Below, piece by piece: positions 16,675-24,388 of a stretch of 64,000 bases of DNA. The translations under genes were made by a program, and so were the position numbers. The stretch lies in contig JAFGGD010000013.1 of the NCBI GenBank assembly GCA_016930695.1, forward strand, positions 24,865 through 88,864, read 5' to 3'. The notes under the pieces are model-generated. The model did no database searches. It saw only the letters and a list, made by a program, of their open reading frames with translations, and was not told where the DNA came from. This DNA comes from Candidatus Eisenbacteria bacterium. Its GTDB lineage: Bacteria; Orphanbacterota; Orphanbacteria; Orphanbacterales; Orphanbacteraceae. Numbering within the stretch: position 1 is the stretch's first letter; the number at the start of each line of letters is the position of its first letter.

Positions 16675-19600
16675 ATGAACGGTATGCGGCTGTCCCTCAT
16701 CGCGATGGTCTGTTTCGCGGTGCTCGCCTTCGTCCCCCCCGCGGCGGCGGATTTCGTCGGTCTCGACGCGGACGGGGATCTGTCCTGTGATTCGACGGAC
16801 ATGCAGGTGATCCTGGAAGCCGGCGACATCGGAACCCTCCGAACGCTGGATTTGTATTTCGACGATGTTCCCGATCTCCAGTCCTGGGGATGCACCTTCT
16901 GCGTCAAGAACGGGGCGTTGGTGACCAATGAGTCCTTCGCATACTCCGTCCCGGCCGCCTGGGCGAGCGTGTCCATGAAGGACTCCGACGGCGATAACCT
17001 CACCATCTCGGAGTTCATCACAACGATGTATCCGGATTACCGCTGCTACCTCGTCCAAGCCACGGACTGGACCGGCGCGTCGCCGATGTCCTTCCCGGCC
17101 AAAGTGGGCACCTTCTCTTATGAAGTGGCCGACGAGGGATGTCTCGGCTTCGTCATCGACGGCCCGACCTCCGGCTGGTTCAGCATGATCGTGGGCCAGG
17201 GCGATTTCGGCGATCCCGGCGAAGCCTGCGATACCGTCTCCTGTCCGAGCCAGGTGGAGCCGGTGGTGATCGGAACCGAGACGCCCGCCTGCCCGATTCC
17301 GGACGCGATGCTCTACGAGAACTACGACCTGGGGATCCAGTTCACCGCCGCCGGCGGCGTTCCTCCCTACGGCTGGGACGTGGATGTCCTGCCGGCGGGC
17401 ATGCGGATCGTCCCCGAGACCGGGGTCGTCGAGGGGATGCCGACCGAGTTCGGCGGCTTCGCGTTCCAGGTCCGCGTGACCGACGACATCGGCCAGTTCG
17501 ACGTGCGCCCCTGCTCGATCTACGTGGACAAGCCCAGGATCGACCAGACCACGCCTTCCTGCCCGGTTCCGGCCGCCACCTACGGCGTTTCCTACCCGGC
17601 GGGAACGGTCTTCCAGCTCGCCAACAGCCCGACCCAGAGCCTCTCCTGGACCGCCACCGGTCTTCCCCTCGGCATGGGGATCAACCTGACCACCGGCGAG
17701 TTGTTCGGCACGCCGACCGAGTGGGGTTGGGACATTCCCTTCACGGTCTTTTTGAACGGAATCGGTCCGACCAAGGTAGTCCTCGACCAGAGGGAGTGCA
17801 GCATCACCGCGCTGCCCATCGCGATCGACGACGCCGATCCGGCCTGCCCGATTCCGAACGCGAACCAGGGGGTCGAATACGCGGCTCTCGTCCAGTTCCG
17901 GCCGGACGCGCCGGCGGGCTACAACAACGAGCACCGCTGGGATGTCTCCGGCCTGCCGAACGGCATGTCGATCGACGAGAAGACCGGTTCCATCAGCGGA
18001 ACGCCCACCGAAGCGGGGGACTTCACCTTCACCGTCGCCCTCTTCGCGGATCCGTCCAACAAGGCGGTCGAAGATCCGATGGACACGCGGGAATGCTCCA
18101 TCACGGTCGGCGAGGCGGCGAGCATTACCGTCGCTACACTGCCGCCGGGCCAACTGTCCGCCGCCCCGGGAGCGGCCGCGACCCACTCCTTCGAGGTGGA
18201 GAACGTCGCCGGAACCCGGATCGAGCTCTCCGCGCAGGCGCGCTCCGAGAACGGCTGGGACGCGCTGGTCACCTCCTCGATGTTCTTCTCTCTCGCCCCG
18301 GGAGAGATCGAGACGGTCTACGTGGACCATGTCGTTCCCGCCGGCGCGGAATGCCCCGGCCAGAGCGATCCGGTGCCGGGCGACACGCTCTGGCTCGACG
18401 TTTTCGAGTCGCAAATCAGGCCGCAGGAACCGCTCGCCTCGGATTGGGCGTTCACCACCGCCGAGTTCTCCGCGGGGGTCGTGGTTTCGCCGCCCCAGTA
18501 TCCCGCCGAGTGCGCCGATCCGGGGGATTCCATCTACGTACAGATCGATGTGCATAACACCGGCGCCTGCCCGGAGTGGTTCGACATCGATCTGACCTTC
18601 GACAAGCCCGGTTGGTCGGCGGAGGTCGCCATTCTCACTCCTCCGATCTGGCTCTCCGCCGGAGCCCTCGGGAGCGTGCCCGTCTGGGTGCACGTGCCGG
18701 AGGACGCGGAATGCGGCGAGCAGGTGACCATGCAGTTCAAAGCCACGGGGACGGTCTTCGGCGCCGCCGATTCCACGGAGACCGACCACTGCGCCAACAA
18801 CATCTATGAAGTGAGCATCCGCGACATCTCCGGGTTGGGCGGCGAACCGGGCGATTCGGTGACCTACTGTTTCGAGGTGAAGAACGAGGGGAACTGCGAC
18901 GTCATCGCCTATCCGGAGGCTTTTTCCGGCTGGCCGGTGAACTTCAACTCGGCCGAGCGCCTCATCCCGGTGGATCAGTCGGACACGATCTGCGTCCGCC
19001 ATCTGATCCCGGCGGGGACCGCCGTCGGCGCGATGATGAACCTCACCTTCATCGTCTCACCGGGCTTGATTCCCGAGAAGGATCGCGAAGCCGTCTTCCG
19101 GCCCGACACGCTCGTCGTGACCACAACCGCCCTCGAGGGCTGCGACGCGGGCGTGGAGATCACCCCTCCGGCAGGCGGCTCCTCCCATTTTCCGAATGAG
19201 TTGTTCCAGATCGCATTCAACGTTTCCAACACGGGCGGCGATCCGGACCGTTACCTCCTCTACGCGGATTGCCCGCAGGGGTGGATGGTGGATACCGAGG
19301 AGGACACCACGCCGGTGATCGATCCGGGTAACGACTACGACGCCGTGGTGAACGTGCAGGTGCCGTCCAACGCGCTCTGCACCGACCAGGGTTGGGTCCG
19401 CCTCTACGCGCTCTCCCTCTGCGACCCGCAGACCATGGATATCGACTCCGCCGCCTACGGCGTCATGCCTGTCGTCAATTACGAAGTGGTCGGTTACCCC
19501 GAGGATTCCACCGGCGTGCCCGGACAGAGGATGGAGTACTTCTTCCGGATCACCAACAACGGGAACTGCGCCTTCCCGACGGGGCTCATGCTCCTCAGCA

Positions 19601-20478
19601 CGCCGGCTTGGGAGATCGACCACGGCGGCATGGACGAATTCGAACTCGGGCCGGGCGAATTCAGCGACTTTCATCTCGGCGTGCGGATTCCCGACGACGC
19701 CGTGCAGGGGGACGAGCACAAGTTCCTTCTCTGCGCCGACGCGGCCATCAACAAGGACAGGCAGGGAGGGGCGTGCGACTCCATCATCACCCGCGTGCTG
19801 AGCGGCTGCGAGCACGTGCAGCCGATCCTCTCCCTCGGCGACTATCGAACGGTGAATTACACCGGACCGGGAGGACTCTGGACGGTGCAGGTGCAGCTCC
19901 GGAACAACGGTCCCGGCGAGGCGCGGAACATCTCCATGGAGATGCACGAGAACCTCAGCTGGCTTCTGATCCCGGACGCGGTCGCTTCCTACGGGAACCT
20001 GCCGCAGGGGTCGGCGAGCTACGGCGACGGGGACGGGGAAACCTTCACCTTCGATCTCTCCGGCTATCCGGGGGGGAGCTTCAACGTTTGGTTCGACGTC
20101 TCCTACGAGGACGCCTGCGGCGCGCCGCCCACCTACCAGGTGCGGCTCGACCCGACCTTCCTCGACCCGGAGGCGTCCGCCGGCGCGCTTCCCTCGCCGA
20201 CCGCCTATGTGCTGCACGGCAATATGCCGAACCCGTTCAACCCGTCGACGACCATCGGATTCGAGCTGCCGGTGGCGTCGCGCGCGGAGCTGACGATCTA
20301 CAACACCGCCGGGCAGAAGGTGAAACGGATCTGGAGCGGCGATCTCCCCTCCGGCGTCCACACTTTCCAGTGGACCGGCGAGGATGATCGCGGAAACCCC
20401 GTTCCCTCGGGCACTTACTTCTACAGCCTGAAGAGCGGCGATTTCCGGGCCACCAAAAGAATGGTGCTCGTCCGATAG
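16675..20478 (+). CDS. Giant secreted multi-Ig protein with C-terminal FlgD-like domain
   Basis: A 1267-residue exported protein; the ATG follows AGGAGG by 6 bases and opens a signal peptide ending PPAAA. Residues about 27-200 are a cysteine-containing beta-rich domain vaguely like cohesins (IGTLRTLDLYFDDVPDLQSW). Three putative-Ig repeats follow (about 205-480), each opening with P-A/S-CP-I/V-P and ending in a G-x-PTE step (VEGMPTEFGG, LFGTPTEWGW, ISGTPTEAGD). About six NEW3-like Ig repeats (490-1150) follow, with recurrent NTGxxP and VPxxAxCG motifs. The end is PNPFNPSTTIGFELP plus a FlgD-like domain finishing RMVLVR. Probably a surface or matrix structural protein or adhesin; no enzyme motif is visible. 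Confidence 0.85.
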   Translation: MNGMRLSLIAMVCFAVLAFVPPAAADFVGLDADGDLSCDSTDMQVILEAGDIGTLRTLDLYFDDVPDLQSWGCTFCVKNGALVTNESFAYSVPAAWASVSMKDSDGDNLTISEFITTMYPDYRCYLVQATDWTGASPMSFPAKVGTFSYEVADEGCLGFVIDGPTSGWFSMIVGQGDFGDPGEACDTVSCPSQVEPVVIGTETPACPIPDAMLYENYDLGIQFTAAGGVPPYGWDVDVLPAGMRIVPETGVVEGMPTEFGGFAFQVRVTDDIGQFDVRPCSIYVDKPRIDQTTPSCPVPAATYGVSYPAGTVFQLANSPTQSLSWTATGLPLGMGINLTTGELFGTPTEWGWDIPFTVFLNGIGPTKVVLDQRECSITALPIAIDDADPACPIPNANQGVEYAALVQFRPDAPAGYNNEHRWDVSGLPNGMSIDEKTGSISGTPTEAGDFTFTVALFADPSNKAVEDPMDTRECSITVGEAASITVATLPPGQLSAAPGAAATHSFEVENVAGTRIELSAQARSENGWDALVTSSMFFSLAPGEIETVYVDHVVPAGAECPGQSDPVPGDTLWLDVFESQIRPQEPLASDWAFTTAEFSAGVVVSPPQYPAECADPGDSIYVQIDVHNTGACPEWFDIDLTFDKPGWSAEVAILTPPIWLSAGALGSVPVWVHVPEDAECGEQVTMQFKATGTVFGAADSTETDHCANNIYEVSIRDISGLGGEPGDSVTYCFEVKNEGNCDVIAYPEAFSGWPVNFNSAERLIPVDQSDTICVRHLIPAGTAVGAMMNLTFIVSPGLIPEKDREAVFRPDTLVVTTTALEGCDAGVEITPPAGGSSHFPNELFQIAFNVSNTGGDPDRYLLYADCPQGWMVDTEEDTTPVIDPGNDYDAVVNVQVPSNALCTDQGWVRLYALSLCDPQTMDIDSAAYGVMPVVNYEVVGYPEDSTGVPGQRMEYFFRITNNGNCAFPTGLMLLSTPAWEIDHGGMDEFELGPGEFSDFHLGVRIPDDAVQGDEHKFLLCADAAINKDRQGGACDSIITRVLSGCEHVQPILSLGDYRTVNYTGPGGLWTVQVQLRNNGPGEARNISMEMHENLSWLLIPDAVASYGNLPQGSASYGDGDGETFTFDLSGYPGGSFNVWFDVSYEDACGAPPTYQVRLDPTFLDPEASAGALPSPTAYVLHGNMPNPFNPSTTIGFELPVASRAELTIYNTAGQKVKRIWSGDLPSGVHTFQWTGEDDRGNPVPSGTYFYSLKSGDFRATKRMVLVR

Positions 20479-20486
20479 AGGATGAG

Positions 20487-20515
20487 TTGACGAGCCCTCG
20501 GGGTTGTGATACACT
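20487..20515 (+). promoter_or_regulatory. Promoter of the lasso-leader-like gene
   Basis: TTGACG (20487-20492), 17 bases, TACACT (20510-20515). It begins 9 bases after the stop of the giant protein gene and lies 33 bases before the small ORF, so the small gene has its own promoter. Confidence 0.65.
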
Positions 20516-20547
20516 TCTCCTGTTCGAGAAGTGGAGGGTACATCTCG

Positions 20548-20670
20548 ATGGAACAGCAGAAAGCGAAACTACCGTACGAGAAGCCTGAGGTGGTTCGGCA
20601 CGGCAACCTGAAGGAGATCACCATGACTTCCTTCACGCCGCCGGACAACCAGATGAAGCACAGCGGATAA
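20548..20670 (+). CDS. 40-residue RiPP precursor-like peptide with lasso-type leader motif
   Basis: The peptide starts MEQQKAKLPYEKPEVVRHG and continues NLKEITMTSFTPPDNQMKHSG. GGAGG lies about 10 bases before the ATG. Residues Y10, P13, V15, G19 and T25 reproduce the spacing of the lasso-peptide leader consensus Y-x2-P-x-L-x3-G-x5-T, the segment read by the RRE/B1 protein. If T25 is leader position -2 as in lasso precursors, the core would be the 14 residues from T27, with D33 at core position 7, an allowed ring-forming position. The gene has its own promoter and a strong terminator. No cyclase, B-type protease or RRE protein is present in the window. Maturation and product type are therefore unproven. 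Confidence 0.6.
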   Translation: MEQQKAKLPYEKPEVVRHGNLKEITMTSFTPPDNQMKHSG

Positions 20671-20703
20671 ATCGGCTCGCTCTGTCTTTGGAGGGCAGAC
20701 CGG

Positions 20704-20740
20704 AGGAGGGGTCCAACCGGATCCCTCCTTCTTCTTTTCT
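20704..20740 (+). terminator. Intrinsic terminator after the small peptide gene
   Basis: An 11-base-pair stem (AGGAGGGGTCC with GGATCCCTCCT, one G-U pair) with an AACC loop, followed by a T-rich tract TCTTCTTTTCT. It ends the small transcript before the BNR gene. Confidence 0.8.
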
Positions 20741-20785
20741 CCCCCGGATCGCCATGCCTGTCTTCCGAATCGTCTATTTTTCCTG

Positions 20786-20791
20786 TATAAT
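20786..20791 (+). promoter_or_regulatory. TATAAT -10 element before the BNR protein gene
   Basis: An exact TATAAT 40 bases before the ATG at 20831; the -35 position at 17 bases reads TTCCGA, a poor match. Confidence 0.45.
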
Positions 20792-20830
20792 ATAACGCAC
20801 GATATTTCCCCCATCCGACGAGAGAAAGCC

Positions 20831-23029
20831 ATGATCGGACGCCGTTTGCTGCTCGCCGTCCTCGCGGGGACGGCACTTCTAGCGCCCCCGTCCGCACGGG
20901 GCGGGTACGAACGGTGGACCGTGGAGGATGGTCCCTTCGGGGGTCGTGTCGAGGCGCTTCTCGCGACGGACGCGGGCGTTCTCCTGGCGGGAACCGAGGA
21001 GGGGGGCGTCTTTCGCTCCTTCCGGAACGGCGCCGGATGGTCGGCGGGGAACGACGGCCTCTTCTTCACCGACGTGCTCTCTCTTGTAGCGAGCCCCACC
21101 GCGCCGGAGAGCCTCTTCGCCGGCACCAGCGGAGGCGGCGTCTACCGGAGCTCCAACGGGGGGAGGAGCTGGTTCCCGGTGGTGAACGGCTTGGGAGGCA
21201 TGACGGTTCGGGATCTGCGTTTCCGCGCGGACCGGGACCGGCTTCTCGCGGCGACCACGAGCGGGATCTACCGCACCGACGACCGGGGAGCGGCCTGGCA
21301 TCTCTCCGGCACGGGTCTCACGGAATCCTCGATCCACGCCCTCGCGTCCGCCCCTTCCGCCGACTCCGTCTGGTACGCCGGCACCGGAGGCGGCGTCTTC
21401 CGCTCCGCCGACGGCGGTTCCACCTGGACCGCCCGCTCCTCGGGACTCGACTACGCGATCGTCTCCGCTCTGGCGGTGCACCCCGGCGACCCGGAACGCG
21501 TCTGGGCCGCCACCCAAGGCGGCGGCGTCTACAAGACCATAAACGGCGGCCTCGCCTGGAGCCCCGCCCGAGTCGGGATGGGGGAGGTCTATGCCGAGGC
21601 GCTCGCCATCGATCCGGACGGGCCGGACACCCTTTGGGCGGCGACCCGGGCGGGACTCTTCGAGACCTTCGACGGCGGCGGTCTCTGGACCGTCCGGAAC
21701 GCCGGGCTTCCGGACACGGTGACCCAGGAAGTACTCCTCGCGGGAGACACCCTCTTCGTCGGCATGTACCACGGCGGCGTCGCCGCCTCCGCCGATCCCG
21801 CATCGGGATGGACCGCGCGGAACGAGGGGCTCGCCAATCGCTTTGTCCATGAAGTGACTCTCTCCCCCCACGACGGCGGCGTTCTTTGGCTCGCTTCGTA
21901 CGGGGGGCTTTTCACGAGCGCCGATACCGGTTGGACCTGGACCGCCGCCGGCCCCGGCGTCGATGCGCGGGATCTCATGAGCGTGGCGGTGAGCCCCGAC
22001 GACGGCGAAGACCTCCTTGCCGGCGCCTTTTACGGCGGGATCTGGCGGAGCGAAGACGGCGGCGCCTCCTGGACCGCTTCCTCCGCGGGCATCGGATCGA
22101 TGGCGACGGTCACGTCGATCCTCTACCGCCCGGGCGACGGGACGACCGCGCTCGCGGGTACCTACGGCGGTCCCTGGCGGAGCGCCGACGGCGGCCTCTC
22201 CTGGACGCTCTCCGACTCCGGGATCGGTTCCCGGAACGTCTGGGGGATGGCGACGTCGGCCGCCGCGCCGGATCTCGTCTACGCCGGCACCTACGGCGAC
22301 GGCCTCTTCCGGAGCCGCGACTTCGGCTCCACCTGGACGGGTGTTTCCTCGATGAGCGATAACTATGTACGAGCCGTGGCGGTCGATCCCTCCGACACGT
22401 CCGTCGTCTACGCCGGCGGCTACTACAACGGCGGCGTCTACAAGAGCGTGAACGGCGGCGCCTCCTGGACGCGGAAGAACACCGGGCTTACCGACCGCAA
22501 CGTCTGGTGCATCGCCGTCGATCCCTTCGATTCGAGCCATCTCGCCGCCGCCACCGGGAGCGGCGTCTTCGAGTCGTGGGACGGCGCGGACAACTGGGAA
22601 CTCTTGGACGACGGGCCGGCGCCGCGGGATACGCACTGGGTCCTCTTCGCGGGCGGGCGCCTCGTCGCCGGCGTGTCCGGCGGTTCCGCCCCCTGGTTCG
22701 AACACGCGGAGATCGGCGTCGCCGCCGGCGGACCGCCGCCGCCTTCCTCGGCTCGTCTCGCGGCGGTTCCCAATCCCTTCAACCCCAAAACGTCTCTTCG
22801 ACTCGTCTCCGCGCCCGCCGGCCGGTGGGACCTTCGCGTCTACGACCTGCGGGGCCGGCTCGTCCGCGTCCTCGGCGCCCCGTCCCTCCCGAGCGGAGGG
22901 GAGGGGATCATCGCCGACTGGGACGGCGCCGACGGGGACGGCCGTCCGCTCCCCTCGGGCGTCTACTTCGGCGTCGCCCGCCATTCATCCGGAGCCCGCG
23001 CCTCCGCCCGTCTCGTTCTCGTCCGCTAG
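20831..23029 (+). CDS. Secreted BNR-repeat beta-propeller with FlgD-like C-terminus
   Basis: A 732-residue exported protein with signal peptide (LLLAVLAGTALLAPPSARG). Residues about 30-630 are tandem blades with the BNR/Asp-box pattern: GGVYRSSNGGRSWFPV, SGIYRTDDRGAAWHLS, GGVFRSADGGSTWTAR, GGIWRSEDGGASWTAS and similar, each with an AGT or AAT strand before it. This fold occurs in sialidases, YCF48-like assembly factors and sortilin-type xyloglucanases, but no sialidase FRIP or catalytic triad is seen, so no activity is assigned. The C-terminus has AVPNPFNPKTSLRL and a FlgD-like domain ending ARLVLVR, shared with other exported proteins here. Confidence 0.85.
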   Translation: MIGRRLLLAVLAGTALLAPPSARGGYERWTVEDGPFGGRVEALLATDAGVLLAGTEEGGVFRSFRNGAGWSAGNDGLFFTDVLSLVASPTAPESLFAGTSGGGVYRSSNGGRSWFPVVNGLGGMTVRDLRFRADRDRLLAATTSGIYRTDDRGAAWHLSGTGLTESSIHALASAPSADSVWYAGTGGGVFRSADGGSTWTARSSGLDYAIVSALAVHPGDPERVWAATQGGGVYKTINGGLAWSPARVGMGEVYAEALAIDPDGPDTLWAATRAGLFETFDGGGLWTVRNAGLPDTVTQEVLLAGDTLFVGMYHGGVAASADPASGWTARNEGLANRFVHEVTLSPHDGGVLWLASYGGLFTSADTGWTWTAAGPGVDARDLMSVAVSPDDGEDLLAGAFYGGIWRSEDGGASWTASSAGIGSMATVTSILYRPGDGTTALAGTYGGPWRSADGGLSWTLSDSGIGSRNVWGMATSAAAPDLVYAGTYGDGLFRSRDFGSTWTGVSSMSDNYVRAVAVDPSDTSVVYAGGYYNGGVYKSVNGGASWTRKNTGLTDRNVWCIAVDPFDSSHLAAATGSGVFESWDGADNWELLDDGPAPRDTHWVLFAGGRLVAGVSGGSAPWFEHAEIGVAAGGPPPPSSARLAAVPNPFNPKTSLRLVSAPAGRWDLRVYDLRGRLVRVLGAPSLPSGGEGIIADWDGADGDGRPLPSGVYFGVARHSSGARASARLVLVR

Positions 23030-23085
23030 CCGGGATCCTTTTGCCGTTCCGCGCCGCGCGCTTCGGGCGGCGGGAGGGCCGGTTC

Positions 23086-23114
23086 TTGACAGGTTCCGGC
23101 GCGGGGACTATGTT
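23086..23114 (+). promoter_or_regulatory. Promoter of the zinc-ribbon/TPR/GT-C operon
   Basis: TTGACA (23086-23091), 17 bases, TATGTT (23109-23114), just 19 bases before the ATG at 23133. It has a perfect -35 box. Confidence 0.7.
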
Positions 23115-23132
23115 GGTCGCCGAGGCGATAGG

Positions 23133-23339
23133 ATGGACGAACTGCAGGAGTGCCCGCATTGCGGGAAGAAAACCCCGGAAGAAAACCTCCGATGCATTTT
23201 CTGCGGAGAGAGGCTCCCCGTCCGGGGTGGGACCGTGGGTGGGCTCCGGTTTGGTGGGGGAAGGCGGATCTTCCTCCTTCTCATCGCCGTCCTTGTGGGA
23301 ATCTACGCCGCGCGAATTTTATGGAATCTGCTTCGTTGA
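23133..23339 (+). CDS. Small zinc-ribbon membrane protein
   Basis: A 68-residue protein with two CxxC pairs (CPHC and CIFC, residues 7-24) forming a rubredoxin-type zinc ribbon, a Gly/Arg linker, and one C-terminal membrane helix (RIFLLLIAVLVGIYAARILW). It is likely an inner-membrane accessory peptide with a cytosolic zinc knuckle. It leads an operon: its last 19 bases overlap the start of the TPR protein gene. Function unknown. Confidence 0.7.
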   Translation: MDELQECPHCGKKTPEENLRCIFCGERLPVRGGTVGGLRFGGGRRIFLLLIAVLVGIYAARILWNLLR

Positions 23340-24388
23340 TTCAGGACCGCCGCTCTTCACGCCGCCCGCGTTGCGCCGCGGTTTTCACGCTTCTCGTCCT
23401 GATACCGATCGTTTTCTCCTGGACGCTTTCCTGTTCCGCGCTCGGCCGCGGCGCTTCCTCGCCCGGTCCGGCGGAGAATACGGCTCGGGGTTTCCGTTAT
23501 CTCGAGGAGGAACGCTGGTATCGGGCCATGGGAGCGTTTCGGGAGGCGTTGGATCGGGACCCGGACTACGCCCCGGCGCGCTACGGTTTGGGCCGGGTTT
23601 TCACGGAAACCGGTTTCACCGACGGAGCGGAGGAGGAATTCCTCCGGGCGATCGCCATCGACTCCACTTACGGTGAGGCTTATCTGGGACTCGGCAATCT
23701 CTATTTACGCCTCGACCGGCCCGAGGAGTCGGAGGAGCGGATCCGCCAAGCGGTCCGCCACGGCGCGGGCCGTTCACCGGAGACTCTCTATCTGCTCGGC
23801 CTGTTCGCCGAGCGGCGCGGGGATGCCGAGGAGGCGGAGATCCGCTACCGGGAAGCGCTCGAGAGCGACCCGAGCGGGGCGCGGACCCGCTTCGCCCTGG
23901 TGGATCTGCTCCGTTCCCTCGGACGTTATGACGACGCTCTGGCCGAGTTGGAGAGGGAGCGTTTCCCCCAAGGGCGGGAGAACGAGGTGCGCCGCCGGTT
24001 GGGCGACTGCCGGCTGAACTTGGGACAGGACCTGGAGGCGGAGAGGATCTTCCGCCAACTGATGAACACGGACCGGAGCGATCCGGAGCCGCGTTGGGGT
24101 CTGGTGCGCTTGGCGCTCCGGCGAGGGGATCGTACCGAAGCGGCGACGCGGCTCGCCGAAATCGCGGAGATGCTTCCCGAGCAGGAGGGGAATCTGGTCG
24201 CCTCGCTCGTGGACGCCCTCGACTATCCCGACCCTTTCTTCATCTTCCTCTGCCGTTGCCGGAAGATTCTCCCGCTGGCCCCGCGTCCTCTTGCGGTCCG
24301 GATCGAGGAGATGATCGCGGAACTCTCCGCAGGCGAACGCCGGGACGGTGAGGAACCTTGCGCCGAGGGCTCTGCCGTTGAGGAGTAA
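23321..24388 (+). CDS. Exported TPR-repeat protein
   Basis: A 355-residue protein starting at the ATG at 23321. A basic start (IQDRRSSRRPR) and hydrophobic core (FTLLVLIPIVFSWTLSCSA) make a signal sequence; the cysteine could be lipidated, but the residues before it (T-L-S) are a poor lipobox. Residues about 50-290 hold at least six TPR units (RYLEEERWYRAMGAFREAL, APARYGLGRVFTETG, GEAYLGLGNLYLRL, RTRFALVDLLRSLGRYDDAL). It is a scaffold for protein contacts in the periplasm. Upstream in-frame codons within the zinc-ribbon gene are shadow sequence. The last 41 bases overlap the GT-C gene. Confidence 0.78.
   Translation: MESASLIQDRRSSRRPRCAAVFTLLVLIPIVFSWTLSCSALGRGASSPGPAENTARGFRYLEEERWYRAMGAFREALDRDPDYAPARYGLGRVFTETGFTDGAEEEFLRAIAIDSTYGEAYLGLGNLYLRLDRPEESEERIRQAVRHGAGRSPETLYLLGLFAERRGDAEEAEIRYREALESDPSGARTRFALVDLLRSLGRYDDALAELERERFPQGRENEVRRRLGDCRLNLGQDLEAERIFRQLMNTDRSDPEPRWGLVRLALRRGDRTEAATRLAEIAEMLPEQEGNLVASLVDALDYPDPFFIFLCRCRKILPLAPRPLAVRIEEMIAELSAGERRDGEEPCAEGSAVEE

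Noticed and set aside
20479..20830. Complete lasso peptide gene cluster
   Set aside because: No cyclase, B-type protease, RRE protein or transporter is adjacent or anywhere in the window; only the precursor-like gene is supported.
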